Of a stretch of DNA of 64,000 nucleotides, positions 35,377-43,694 are shown piece by piece. Made by a program: the position numbers and the translations under genes. This stretch comes from Microcella alkaliphila (lineage in GTDB: Bacteria; Actinomycetota; Actinomycetes; Actinomycetales; Microbacteriaceae): NCBI RefSeq assembly GCF_002355395.1, contig NZ_AP017315.1, positions 2,170,001 through 2,234,000 on the forward strand, given 5' to 3'. The first letter of the stretch is position 1, and each line of letters opens with the position of its first letter. The notes under the pieces are model-generated. The model ran no database searches, was not told the DNA's origin, and worked only from the letters and a program-made list of their open reading frames with translations.

Positions 35377-38240
35377 GAGGAGGTCGCCTCCGAGTCGAGA
35401 ATGCGAGTGGTCGGTGTGGGGCGCAGGCGGCCGGCCGCGCGGCCGTCCGCGGGAAGCGCAGCGATGTGGTCGCCGACGAGGATGCGCGCCGCTGTCGGCG
35501 CCGCGACCCCCAGCAGCAGGTCGGCGGCCGTGACGGTCGAGGGCGGCAGGTGACCGGCATCGACGAGCACGATCGGCGCCTCGTCGATGGCGCCGAGGGC
35601 GGCTGCGACGAGCGCGCGCGTGTGGGGGTCGAGCGCGGCGAGTGGAGCACCGGGGTCGACGCGCTGGATGACGCGCGCAAGCTCGGGCTCGTCGGCCGCA
35701 CGCAGTCGAGACCCGAGCGACGACAGCCAGCTGTCGACGGTGCGCCGCGAGCGGGCTGCCGCCAGTCGCTCGCCGGCGAGGGTCGCCAGCGTGACTCCGG
35801 CGGGCAGCCGCACGGGGTCGAGGTCAACGAGGGTCACGCGACGCGCGACGCGGGAGGGCTGTGACGGCAGGAGCCCGTCGGCGACGCGCGCACGGCCACC
35901 GGCGACGGGCACGTAGCCGGCGAGCGCGGCAAGCAGCGGGCGCCGGGATGCCGCGTCCATCGTGAGCGCCAGGCGCGCCCCGGCGGGCACGTCGGCATCG
36001 AGTACACCATCGACGCCCTCGGCCGCGAGCCCGTCGACGACGAGAATCGACGATGCGTGTTCGGCCGCCCAAACTTCGGCTTCGCGGTGCGCTCCGAGCG
36101 CCTCCCCCTCGATGTCGAGGTTCGGCAGGGCGCGATCGAGCGGCCGCGGGAACCACCAGCCAGCCTTTCCGAACAGCGTCATGAGGGCGGGCCCGAGCGT
36201 CATGCGCACGACGAAGGCGTCGACGGCGATACCGACGGCAAGGCCGAGCGCGACGGGCTTGATGAGGTTGAGCCCCTCGGGCACGAAGGCCGCGAAGACG
36301 AGGAACATGATGAGGGCGGCGGCCGTCACGACGCGGGCGCCGTTCGTGAAGCCCTCCTCGATGGCCTCGCGGGGACCCGCGCCGTGCACGTGCTGCTCGC
36401 GCATACCCGAGACGAGGAACACTTCGTAGTCCATCGCGAGGCCGAACAAGACGGCCATGAGGATGATCGGCATGAAGCTCAGAATCGGGCCGGGCTCGAC
36501 GTGCAGCAGCTCGGCTCCGTATCCCCACTGGAAGACGACGACCGTGACGCCGAGCGCCGTGCCGACCGACAGCAGGAAGCCGAGCGCCGCCTTGACGGGC
36601 ACGAGCACCGAGCGGAACACGGCCATCAGCAGCACGATCGACAGCCCGACCACGATAAGGGCGAATGGCACGAGCGCGTTGGTGAGCCGGTCGGAGATGT
36701 CGATACCGATCGCGGTGACGCCGGTGACGGCGATCGGGGTGCCGTAGCGAGCATCCAGTTCGACGCCGAGGGCGCGAATGTCGGCGACGACCTGCTTCGT
36801 CTCGGCCGCATCGGGCGCGGTCTCGGGCGCGACCCGGAAGATGGCGCGCTCGGTTCCCGGCGACGGGATGCCCTGGCTGACGTTCGCGACGCCCGGCACT
36901 CCTGCCAATTCGGAACGGATCGCGTCGAGGTCGTCGAGAATCTCAGTGGTCTGGGTGATGTCGACGGTGACGAGCAGCGGCCCCGCGGTGCCCGGGCCGA
37001 ACGCGTCCGCGATGATGTCGTACGCCTCGCGCTGGGTCGTGCCCGTCGGCTCCTTGCCGCCATCGGGCAGGTTGAGGTCGAGGCTGAACGCCGGCAGCGA
37101 CACGGCGCCCAACACGGCGACGACGCCGAAGGTCGTCAGCAGCGGCCGGCGCATAACCCCGCGCACCCAGCGGCGACCCATGGTCGGCTTTCCCCCCGCA
37201 ACGGGATGCGCGCGGCGCCACGCCCGCGACCCCTCGCGCGGGATCAGGCGGTCGCCCGCAAGCCCCATGAGGGCGGGGAGCAGGGTCAGCGCGGCGACGA
37301 CCGCCACGGCCACGGCAGCGGCGCCGCCGATGCCCATGATCGAGAGGAACGGGACACCGACGACGAGCAGCCCCGTGAGGGCGATGATGACCGTGCCGCC
37401 GGCGAAGACGACGGCGCTGCCCGCGGTGCCCGCCGCAACGCCGGCCGACTCGTACGGCGACATGCCCGTCGCCAGCTGCGTTCGGTGCCGCGACAGGATG
37501 AACAGGGCGTAGTCGATGCCGACTGCCAGCCCGATCATGAGAGCCAGCAGAGGGGCCGCGCTCGACACGGGCACGAGTGAGGCGATGAAGAAGATGCCGC
37601 CCATCGAGACGCCGACCCCGAGCAGAGCGCTCACGATGGGCATGCTGGCGGCGCGCAGCGAGCCGAAGGTGACGAGCAGGACGATGCCGGCGATGCCGAC
37701 GCCGATCGCCTCGATGATCGAGATGCCGGGCACCTGGTCGGCGAAGATCTGCCCCGCGAACTCGACCCGGGCATCCCGCCCGTCGCCCGTCGCGACGACC
37801 GCCTCCAGCGTCTCATCGGTGATTTCGGCCTGCTGGCCGACCAGGGTGGTCTGGATGATCGCGACCGAGCCGTCGTCGCTCACCTGGTTGTCGGCGAACT
37901 CGTCGAACGGGCCGAGCACCTGATCGACGCCGTCGATGGCGGCGAGGTCGGCGGCGATGTCGGCGATCTCGGCCCGCACACTCGCTTCGTCGACGCGCTG
38001 ACCCTCGGGCGCGACGACCACCGCCTGGATCGTGGCGCCCGACACCTGCGGGAAGAGTTCGCCGAGCTCGTCGAGGGCGTCCTGCGACTCGGTGCCGGGG
38101 ATGGTGAAGGTGTCATCGGTCGAGCCCCCGAGCCCGAAACCGAGGCCGAGCAGGCCGATGGCGGCGAGCAGCCAGATGGCGAGGACAGTGCGGGCGCGCC
38201 GGTACGCGGCGCGGGCAAGACGGTAGAGCAGGGTCGACAC
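35373..38240 (-). CDS. MMPL-family exporter with degenerate ABC-ATPase-like C-terminal domain
   Basis: The first 700 residues form an RND/MMPL pump: a membrane helix at residues 15-35, a large extracytoplasmic loop, helices with LLALMIGLAVGIDYALFILSRHR (sterol-sensing-like), a second loop, and VLFGLAMDYEVFLVSGMREQ. Residues about 725-955 resemble an ABC nucleotide-binding domain in outline (ARLALTMDAASRRPLLAALAGYVPVAGGRARVADG, then APIVLVDAGHLPP at the Walker B position), but no GxxGxGK Walker A and no LSGGQ remain. It lies between the TetR gene (3 bases) and the YhgE/Pip gene (overlap). It probably exports a lipid or amphipathic compound. Confidence 0.9.
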   Translation of the reverse strand: MSTLLYRLARAAYRRARTVLAIWLLAAIGLLGLGFGLGGSTDDTFTIPGTESQDALDELGELFPQVSGATIQAVVVAPEGQRVDEASVRAEIADIAADLAAIDGVDQVLGPFDEFADNQVSDDGSVAIIQTTLVGQQAEITDETLEAVVATGDGRDARVEFAGQIFADQVPGISIIEAIGVGIAGIVLLVTFGSLRAASMPIVSALLGVGVSMGGIFFIASLVPVSSAAPLLALMIGLAVGIDYALFILSRHRTQLATGMSPYESAGVAAGTAGSAVVFAGGTVIIALTGLLVVGVPFLSIMGIGGAAAVAVAVVAALTLLPALMGLAGDRLIPREGSRAWRRAHPVAGGKPTMGRRWVRGVMRRPLLTTFGVVAVLGAVSLPAFSLDLNLPDGGKEPTGTTQREAYDIIADAFGPGTAGPLLVTVDITQTTEILDDLDAIRSELAGVPGVANVSQGIPSPGTERAIFRVAPETAPDAAETKQVVADIRALGVELDARYGTPIAVTGVTAIGIDISDRLTNALVPFALIVVGLSIVLLMAVFRSVLVPVKAALGFLLSVGTALGVTVVVFQWGYGAELLHVEPGPILSFMPIILMAVLFGLAMDYEVFLVSGMREQHVHGAGPREAIEEGFTNGARVVTAAALIMFLVFAAFVPEGLNLIKPVALGLAVGIAVDAFVVRMTLGPALMTLFGKAGWWFPRPLDRALPNLDIEGEALGAHREAEVWAAEHASSILVVDGLAAEGVDGVLDADVPAGARLALTMDAASRRPLLAALAGYVPVAGGRARVADGLLPSQPSRVARRVTLVDLDPVRLPAGVTLATLAGERLAAARSRRTVDSWLSSLGSRLRAADEPELARVIQRVDPGAPLAALDPHTRALVAAALGAIDEAPIVLVDAGHLPPSTVTAADLLLGVAAPTAARILVGDHIAALPADGRAAGRLRPTPTTRILDSEATSS

Positions 38241-38243
38241 GGC

Positions 38244-38798
38244 TTAGTCCTCGGATTCGGGGGCGAGCAGTTCGCGCAGGACGGTATTGAGGGCGGGGCG
38301 AATCTCGTCGACGGGAGGGCTGTCGAGCCCGAGCAGGTCGCTGGCAGCGAGCGTGTAGGCGGCGCCGGCGAGCGCAATGCCGTACCGCAGCTTCTCGAGG
38401 GTGCTGCCGGCGGCCAGCTCGAACGCCTCGGAGAGCTCGCGCATCAGCGCCTGGGCTCGCGCGAAGGCCGGCACGTCCTGCTGGGTTGCCGACTGGTTGA
38501 CGATGAGGTGCACGACTTCGCGGTGCGCGAGCAGGGCGTCGACGAAGCGCTCGAGGAAGGCGATGCGCTGCGCGCGGTCGGCGGCGACGTCGCCGATGCC
38601 GCTCACGATGGCGGTCAGCTCGTCAAGGGCGGGGGCCATCGCGTCGGCGAGCAGTTGCTCTTTGGAGGCGTAGTGGTAGAGCACGCTCGCCTTCGAGGTG
38701 CCAGCGAGGTCGGCGATGCGCTGCAGGCTCGTCGCCGCGTAACCGGCGGACGCGAATTCGGTCAGCGCGATCTCGCGCAACTGGTCGTGGAGGCTCAC
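38244..38798 (-). CDS. TetR-family repressor, 184 aa
   Basis: Residues about 1-50 form the TetR DNA-binding domain (REIALTEFASAGYAATSLQRIADLAGTSKASVLYHYASKEQLLADAM). The C-terminal ligand domain is alpha-helical and of normal length. The GTG at 38798 lies 16 bases from two adjacent TGACC-based palindromes, so it should repress itself. The MMPL gene starts 3 bases after its stop, so the repressor and the two transport proteins form one operon. The ligand is probably a compound exported by the pump. Confidence 0.93.
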   Translation of the reverse strand: MSLHDQLREIALTEFASAGYAATSLQRIADLAGTSKASVLYHYASKEQLLADAMAPALDELTAIVSGIGDVAADRAQRIAFLERFVDALLAHREVVHLIVNQSATQQDVPAFARAQALMRELSEAFELAAGSTLEKLRYGIALAGAAYTLAASDLLGLDSPPVDEIRPALNTVLRELLAPESED

Positions 38799-38814
38799 GA
38801 GCCACCAGCGTATG

Positions 38815-38847
38815 TGACCGATTGGTCAGGTTCTGACCGATCGGTCA
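38815..38847. promoter_or_regulatory. Tandem TetR operators
   Basis: TGACCGATTGGTCA (38815-38828) and TGACCGATCGGTCA (38834-38847) are 14-base palindromes, the second perfect. Their centres are 19 bases apart, about two DNA turns, so two dimers can bind on the same face. They sit just upstream of the TetR gene start and of a TACGCT -10 box (38807-38812, minus strand). Confidence 0.85.
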
Positions 38848-38973
38848 AAATCCGGGGATGCCCGGGGCCGATTCCCAGCCACGCCCGCGAATCTGGGCGC
38901 GCGCTGAGCGGAACGTGCATCCCGTCGGAGCGTCGCGATAGCGTGAAGGCTCCGATCACGCGAAGGGGATCCG

Positions 38974-39165
38974 ATGCGCAAGTACCTGACCAACGGGGCC
39001 GTGCTGAGTTCGGTGTTCGGCGCCGTCGGCGTACTGAAGGCCACGAAGCAGGGGCCCCGCGACTGGCGGCTCGCCCTGATGTGGGTCAGCTGGGGCATCA
39101 GCGTCGCGATCGCCGTCGGCACCGTGATCGAAGACAACAAAGAGCAGGACGCGATCGAGCGCTAG
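38974..39165 (+). CDS. Small membrane protein, 63 aa, unknown function
   Basis: The product has two hydrophobic segments (LTNGAVLSSVFGAVGVLKA and ALMWVSWGISVAIAVGTVIED) joined by a basic loop (TKQGPRDWR). I do not recognise the family. The ATG at 38974 follows GAAGGGGA. A TAGCGT -10 (38939-38944) is flanked by an inverted repeat TCGGAGC (38925-38931) and GCTCCGA (38949-38955), which may be an operator. It faces the lysE-type gene 10 bases downstream. Confidence 0.72.
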   Translation: MRKYLTNGAVLSSVFGAVGVLKATKQGPRDWRLALMWVSWGISVAIAVGTVIEDNKEQDAIER

Positions 39166-39175
39166 GTCTCGAGGC

Positions 39176-39808
39176 TCAAAGGCCTGCTGAGAGGCCCATC
39201 CCGAGGCCGAGTGCGACGAGGGCCGCGCCTCCCCCGGCGCGGACTACCGCGATGCGCGCCGCGTTCGTGGCGAACCAGTCGCGCGCCGAGCCGGCCGCGA
39301 TCGCCCACAGCGAGTCGCACGCGATGCCGATCACCAAGAACGCAGCACCCAACATGAGCATCTGCACGGTGGGCGAACCGATCGACGGGTTGGCCGCCTG
39401 GGGCAGGGCGGCGACGAAGAACACGATGGTCTTCGCGTTCGTGAGCCCCACGATGACGCTGTCGCGCACGAGGGTGCGCGTGCGTCCCGACACGGCCGAC
39501 GCCTCGTCGGCGCTGATCGCGTTGCGGTGCCGGATCGACTGGATGCCGAGCCACACGAGCACGAGCGCCCCGCCGATCTTCATGGCCGTGAACAGCACCT
39601 CGGAGCGGGCGATGACCACGCCGAGGCCGGCCGCGACGACCACGATTTGCACGGCGACGCCCGCAGCGTTACCCAGAACGCTGATGAGCGCGCCCCGCGT
39701 ACCCAGCACGAGCGCGCGTCCGACGACGAACAGCACGCCGGGTCCTGGCACGACGATGATGACGAGCGAGAGGGCGAGAAACGCGAGCGCGGACGCGGGG
39801 TCGATCAC
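39176..39808 (-). CDS. LysE/RhtB-family amino acid exporter, 210 aa
   Basis: A six-helix membrane exporter. The first helix ends in the family signature VVPGPGVLFVVGRALVLGTRGALI (about residues 18-42). Further helices are AAGVAVQIVVVAAGLGVVI, ALVLVWLGIQSI, IVGLTNAKTIVFFVAALPQA (with the conserved Asn-Pro/Ala-Lys turn), and two C-terminal ones. The substrate may be a basic or hydroxy amino acid, or another metabolite; the sequence does not say. The GTG at 39808 is leaderless, with TAGCAT 6 bases upstream. Confidence 0.88.
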   Translation of the reverse strand: MIDPASALAFLALSLVIIVVPGPGVLFVVGRALVLGTRGALISVLGNAAGVAVQIVVVAAGLGVVIARSEVLFTAMKIGGALVLVWLGIQSIRHRNAISADEASAVSGRTRTLVRDSVIVGLTNAKTIVFFVAALPQAANPSIGSPTVQMLMLGAAFLVIGIACDSLWAIAAGSARDWFATNAARIAVVRAGGGAALVALGLGMGLSAGL

Positions 39809-39814
39809 TCGCTG

Positions 39815-39820
39815 ATGCTA
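39815..39820 (-). promoter_or_regulatory. -10 box for the leaderless LysE-type gene
   Basis: TAGCAT on the minus strand, then 6 bases, then GTG at 39808. No ribosome site is present. Confidence 0.6.
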
Positions 39821-39841
39821 CGGCTCGCGGAAGGGGTGTGG

Positions 39842-40453
39842 TTACCTCTGCAGGGGCAGCAGCACCCCGATGCCGACAAACAGACCGCCTGTCACCCGGT
39901 TGAAGGTGCGCCCGACGCGCGCGAGCCAGGGTTGCACCGACTGCGATACGCGGGCCACGACGAACTCGAAGACGATCTCGACGATCACGAACGTGGCCGC
40001 CATGGCGACGAACTGGGTGAGCAGGCTGGCGGTCGGGTCGAGAAACTGGGGCAGGAACGCGACGAAGAACAGGATGCCCTTCGGGTTGGTCGTCGCCGCG
40101 AGCAAACCCTGGGCGAACAGGCCGAAAGGATGCGCGGGGCGCGCCCCCGACGGCTGGTTCACCTGAATCGGCGGCGATCGCCAAACCACGATGCCGAGGT
40201 AGACGAGGTACGCGCCGCCGGCGAGCTTGAGCCAGAACAGCAGGTCAGTGCTCGCGGCGAGCAGGGCTCCGATGCCGAACAGTGACAGCGCGATCACGGC
40301 GGTGAATCCCAGGGCGCCACCAAGGATGGTGAAGGCCGTGCGCCGCACGCCGTGAAGCGCGCCGTGGGTGAGCGCGAGCAGCCCGTTCGGCCCGGGCGTC
40401 AGCGACAGCCCGGCGCACGCCGCGAGGTACAGCCACCAGGTCTCGATCGCCAC
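39842..40453 (-). CDS. LysE/RhtB-family exporter, second copy, 203 aa
   Basis: The first helix carries LSLTPGPNGLLALTHGALHG (about residues 16-35), the RhtB form of the family signature. Five more hydrophobic segments follow, including GLLAATTNPKGILFFVAFLPQFL with the NPKG turn. It is on the same strand as the previous exporter, 33 bases upstream of it, but the two are only distantly alike in the loops, so they probably have different substrates. The GTG at 40453 is leaderless-type, with CATACT 6 bases upstream. tRNA-Lys lies 77 bases upstream. Confidence 0.88.
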   Translation of the reverse strand: MAIETWWLYLAACAGLSLTPGPNGLLALTHGALHGVRRTAFTILGGALGFTAVIALSLFGIGALLAASTDLLFWLKLAGGAYLVYLGIVVWRSPPIQVNQPSGARPAHPFGLFAQGLLAATTNPKGILFFVAFLPQFLDPTASLLTQFVAMAATFVIVEIVFEFVVARVSQSVQPWLARVGRTFNRVTGGLFVGIGVLLPLQR

Positions 40454-40459
40454 AGCGTC

Positions 40460-40465
40460 AGTATG
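40460..40465 (-). promoter_or_regulatory. -10 box for the second LysE-type gene
   Basis: CATACT on the minus strand, 6 bases before the GTG at 40453. It departs from TAnnnT only at the first base. Confidence 0.5.
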
Positions 40466-40530
40466 GGGCCGACGGCCCCGTGCCGACAATGCGAAAGGCC
40501 CCGCACTGGCGAGAGTGACGGGGCCGTTCG

Positions 40531-40603
<73 letters not shown>

Positions 40604-40777
40604 GCAGCCCAGCGTGAGGGCCGAGAGGAAACGATAGCACCTGCGCGACCCGCTCGGCCACTCGGCGGGCACCCAGCCGCCGGTGGGCGAGCATCCATAC
40701 ACTGTCGAGCGGATGCGCGGACGACGGCGTCCGCACCGACCACCACATCGCACGCCCCGACACTCGAGGAGCCCGCC

Positions 40778-41251
40778 ATGGCCGACCGTCTGGAAGCCGG
40801 AAACCCCGCCCCCGCCTTCACCCTCACCGACAAGGACGGCGCCGAGGTGTCGCTGTCGGACTACGCCGGCCAGAAGGTCGTCATCTACTTCTACCCGGCT
40901 GCCTCGACCCCGGGATGCACGACGCAGGCCTGCGACTTCCGCGACAGCCTGAACTCGCTCGAGGCCGCCGGCTACCGCGTGCTCGGCGTGTCGAAGGACT
41001 CGGCCGACAAGCTGCAGAAGTTCGCCGACGACGAAGGCTTGACGTTCCCCCTGCTCAGCGACCCCGACCTCTCCGTGCACAACGCGTACGGCGCGTACGG
41101 CGAGAAGTCGATGTACGGCAAGACGGTCACCGGCGTACTGCGCTCGACCTTCGTCGTCGACGAGGAGGGCGTGCTCACCCACGCGCTCTACAACGTGAAG
41201 GCGACCGGCCACGTCGCGAGCCTGCGCAAGAAGCTCGGCATCGACGCGTAG
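40778..41251 (+). CDS. bcp: Thioredoxin-dependent peroxiredoxin (BCP/PrxQ type)
   Basis: The enzyme reduces hydroperoxides using thioredoxin. The 157-aa protein has the peroxidatic Cys47 and resolving Cys52 in STPGCTTQACDFRD, the C-x4-C spacing of the PrxQ/BCP subfamily. GVSKDSADKLQKFADD and LLSDPDLSVHNAYGAYGEK follow, then the GVLRSTFVVDEEG strand. The ATG at 40778 is preceded by GAGGAG. It stands alone between tRNA-Lys and a convergent membrane-protein gene. Confidence 0.95.
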   Translation: MADRLEAGNPAPAFTLTDKDGAEVSLSDYAGQKVVIYFYPAASTPGCTTQACDFRDSLNSLEAAGYRVLGVSKDSADKLQKFADDEGLTFPLLSDPDLSVHNAYGAYGEKSMYGKTVTGVLRSTFVVDEEGVLTHALYNVKATGHVASLRKKLGIDA

Positions 41252-41265
41252 GCCCCGCTGCGGTA

Positions 41266-41658
41266 CTAGTCGCGCTCCGAGAGGTACTCGGTCAGCGTCG
41301 GTGTCAGGATGAGGACGATGCCAAGCACCGACGGGATGATGATCCAGGACGCGATGTCGGGTCGCGGCACGAAGCCTTGAACGCTTCCCACTCCGATCGC
41401 CAGCTGCAAGAAGTGGTAGGTCAAGACGCTCCCGCGGGTCCATGCGCGGGCGCGGAGAAGGCCGATCACGGTCAGCACGAGCCACAGACCGACGAGTGCT
41501 GCACAGATCAGAAACGCCACAGCGGTTGCGGGAAAGTCCGCTGATTCGGCGGCGAACTGCAGGGCGAGAAACGTCGTGAAGCCGACGATGAACACCGTCT
41601 CGAGCACCACCAAGGCGATCAGTACGATTACCAGAGGTGTACGGCGGGTGTCTGACAC
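41266..41658 (-). CDS. Four-helix membrane protein of unknown function, 130 aa
   Basis: Four hydrophobic segments are visible (TPLVIVLIALVVLETVFIVGFTTFLAL; AVAFLICAALVGLWLVLTVIGLL; a third from about SVLTYHFLQLAIGVGSV; and IASWIIIPSVLGIVLIL). I do not recognise a specific family, though the layout recalls small actinobacterial membrane proteins of about 130 aa. The start is uncertain: GTG 41658 is used here. A TTG at 41676, with TACTTT upstream, is in frame and adds six residues. The control region 41660-41720 is unusually AT-rich for this genome. Confidence 0.7.
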   Translation of the reverse strand: MSDTRRTPLVIVLIALVVLETVFIVGFTTFLALQFAAESADFPATAVAFLICAALVGLWLVLTVIGLLRARAWTRGSVLTYHFLQLAIGVGSVQGFVPRPDIASWIIIPSVLGIVLILTPTLTEYLSERD

Positions 41659-41772
41659 GGTAAGAAATTGCTCCAAAAGTATTGATTTGACGTTCTCGAC
41701 ATGAGACTCTATAGGCCGTTGTTGTGACGCCTACAGCGCCGTGGGCGACGAACACTCTGTTCGTTTTCTGAC

Positions 41773-41799
41773 CTACCCCCGATTCGTTTCGGGGTGTAG
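41773..41799. promoter_or_regulatory. Imperfect inverted repeat upstream of whiB1
   Basis: CTACCCCC, ten bases, GGGGTGTAG lies 54 bases upstream of the whiB1 start. The arms differ by one extra base. It resembles the C5/G5 palindromes at 46820 and 12740 and could be an operator for the redox regulator gene. Confidence 0.4.
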
Positions 41800-41852
41800 C
41801 GCGTCCCCCAACCCTTGTGGCGCGCTACCGCCCAATGCTAAGGAGCTGTGCC

Positions 41853-42101
41853 ATGGACTGGCGTGACAAGGCCGCGTGCTTGACCGCTGACCCCGAACTG
41901 TTTTTTCCCGTCGGTAACACCGGCCCCGCGGTCGACCAGATCGAGAAGGCCAAAGCCGTCTGCGGTCGTTGCCCCGTGACCGAGATCTGCCTGCAGTACG
42001 CCCTCGAGACGAACCAAGACTCGGGCGTCTGGGGTGGCCTCAGCGAAGACGAGCGCCGCGCCCTGAAGCGCCGCGCCGCGCGCGCCCGCCGCGCGCCCTA
42101 A
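41853..42101 (+). CDS. whiB1: WhiB1-type Fe-S transcriptional regulator, 82 aa
   Basis: WhiB proteins bind a [4Fe-4S] cluster, respond to nitric oxide or oxygen, and act with the main sigma factor. The four cluster cysteines are Cys9, Cys37, Cys40 and Cys46 (CxxC in VCGRCPVTEIC). The GVWGG turn is at residues 58-62, followed by the basic DNA-binding tail RRALKRRAARARR. MDWRDKAACL and the short length fit WhiB1. The ATG at 41853 follows AAGGAG. The neighbouring PdtaS gene repeats the mycobacterial order, and a terminator follows. Confidence 0.93.
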   Translation: MDWRDKAACLTADPELFFPVGNTGPAVDQIEKAKAVCGRCPVTEICLQYALETNQDSGVWGGLSEDERRALKRRAARARRAP

Positions 42102-42132
42102 GCGACTCGCACCGCGCATCCGCGCAGGTCGT

Positions 42133-42160
42133 CGGCCCGTGTTTCGGCACGGGCCGTTTC
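42133..42160. terminator. Terminator between whiB1 and pdtaS (convergent)
   Basis: CGGCCCGTG (42133-42141) and CACGGGCCG (42148-42156) form a perfect 9-base stem with a TTTCGG loop. On the plus strand it is followed by TTTC. Confidence 0.8.
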
Positions 42161-42179
42161 GCATGCTGCGGGTAAGCCG

Positions 42180-43682
42180 CTAGTCGCCACGCGGGCGCAG
42201 GTAGAGCAGCGGCACCTGGATCGTCACCTCGGTGCCTTCACCCGCGAGGGTGTGCCAGTCGATCGTGCCGCCGAGCTCACCCTGGATGAGGGTGCGGACG
42301 ATCTGCGTTCCGAGCCCCGAGCCGACCTTCCCTTCGGCGAGGCCGCCGCCGTTGTCGCGCACCTTGACGCTCAGCGACTCCTCCGTCCGCGTCGCCTCGA
42401 TCGCCACCTCGCCGTCGGTGCGGCCGGCAAGCCCGTGCTCGACGGCGTTCGTGACCAGCTCGGTCAACGCGAGAGCGAGCGGCGTGGCGTAGGCGCTCGG
42501 CAGCACTCCGAAGCTGCCGACCGAGCGCGGCCGCACGACGGTGTTGTGGCTCGACGCGACCTCGGCGATGAGCTTCAGCACGCGGGCGAAGACGTCGTCG
42601 AAGTCGACGTTCTGGGTGAGCCCCTCCGAGAGGGTGTCGTGCACGACGGCGATCGCCGAGACGCGCCGCATCGCCTGCGTGAGCGCCTCCCGCGTGGTCT
42701 CGGAGTGCGCGCGACGCGCCTGAATGCGCAACAGCGAGGCCACCGTCTGCAGGTTGTTCTTCACCCGGTGGTGAATCTCGCGGATCGTCGCGTCCTTCGT
42801 GATGAGCTCGCGCTCTTGCAGGCGAACCTCGGTGACATCGCGGCACAGGACGATCGCGCCAATGCGCTGCCCTGCCTGCCGCAGCGGGATCGCCCGCAGG
42901 CTCACGGTGACGCCGCGGGCGTCGATGTCGGTGCGCCAGGGAGCACGCCCGGTGACCACGAGCGGCAGCGACTCGTCGACCTGCAGCTTGCCGGCCAGAA
43001 GCCGCGTGGTGACGGCGGCGAGCGACTCGCCCTCCAACTCGCCCTGGAAGCCCATGCGGTTGAAGGCCGAGAGCCCGTTGGGGCTCGCGAAGGTGACGAC
43101 CCCGTCGACATCAAGCCGTATCAGACCGTCGGATGCTCGGGGCGCGCCCCGACGCGGACCGCTCGGCGCGCTCGGGTCAGGAAAATCTCCCGTGGCCACC
43201 ATGTGGAAGATGTCAGCGGCGCACTCGTTGAAGGTGACCTCCTGCCGAGAGGGCATGCGTGCCTCCGACAGGTTGGTGTGTCGGGTGATCACCGCGATCG
43301 GTCGCGCCGGCGCGGTCGGCTCTCCCGGTCCGGAGCGACGCTGCACGGGCACCGCGAGCACCCGCGTCGGGGTCTCCTCATACCAGTCGGGCGCCGTCGA
43401 GTCGACGATCGACCCCGTCTCGAACGCCTCGCTCACGAGGTCGGCCCACTCCGGCCGCACCGCCTGGCCAACGAAGTCGCGGTAGAACAGCGTTGCCGAA
43501 CTGGACGGCCGCGAGTGCGCGACGGCGACGTAGCTGCCGGCCCGGTCGGGAACCCACAGCACGATGTCGGCGAAGGCGAGGTCGGCGATCAGCTGGCCCT
43601 CCGCGGTGACGAGGTGCAGCCAGTCGATGTCGCCGTCTGTCAGCGCACTGTGCTCATGGACCAGATCGGAAAGCGTCGACAC
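42180..43682 (-). CDS. pdtaS: PdtaS-type cytoplasmic sensor histidine kinase
   Basis: The 500-aa protein has no membrane helices. Residues about 5-160 form a GAF-like sensor domain, about 185-280 a PAS-like domain (LIRLDVDGVVTFASPNGLSAF), then a HisKA_2 dimer domain with TIREIHHRVKNNLQTVASLL (histidines 304-305), and a C-terminal ATPase domain (LTELVTNAVEHGL, DNGGGL). In mycobacteria PdtaS phosphorylates the RNA-binding response regulator PdtaR; no pdtaR is in this window. The GTG at 43682 is leaderless, with TAGCCT 6 bases upstream. It follows the CpaE-like gene by 9 bases on the same strand. Confidence 0.92.
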   Translation of the reverse strand: MSTLSDLVHEHSALTDGDIDWLHLVTAEGQLIADLAFADIVLWVPDRAGSYVAVAHSRPSSSATLFYRDFVGQAVRPEWADLVSEAFETGSIVDSTAPDWYEETPTRVLAVPVQRRSGPGEPTAPARPIAVITRHTNLSEARMPSRQEVTFNECAADIFHMVATGDFPDPSAPSGPRRGAPRASDGLIRLDVDGVVTFASPNGLSAFNRMGFQGELEGESLAAVTTRLLAGKLQVDESLPLVVTGRAPWRTDIDARGVTVSLRAIPLRQAGQRIGAIVLCRDVTEVRLQERELITKDATIREIHHRVKNNLQTVASLLRIQARRAHSETTREALTQAMRRVSAIAVVHDTLSEGLTQNVDFDDVFARVLKLIAEVASSHNTVVRPRSVGSFGVLPSAYATPLALALTELVTNAVEHGLAGRTDGEVAIEATRTEESLSVKVRDNGGGLAEGKVGSGLGTQIVRTLIQGELGGTIDWHTLAGEGTEVTIQVPLLYLRPRGD

Positions 43683-43688
43683 GCGGCA

Positions 43689-43694
43689 AGGCTA
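43689..43694 (-). promoter_or_regulatory. -10 box for leaderless pdtaS
   Basis: TAGCCT on the minus strand, 6 bases before GTG 43682. It overlaps the last codons of the CpaE-like gene, so pdtaS can be made without it. Confidence 0.6.

Noticed and set aside
36057..37580. 507-codon open frame antisense to the MMPL gene
   Set aside because: It is a shadow: very Arg/Asp/Glu/His-rich, has no domain and no ribosome site.
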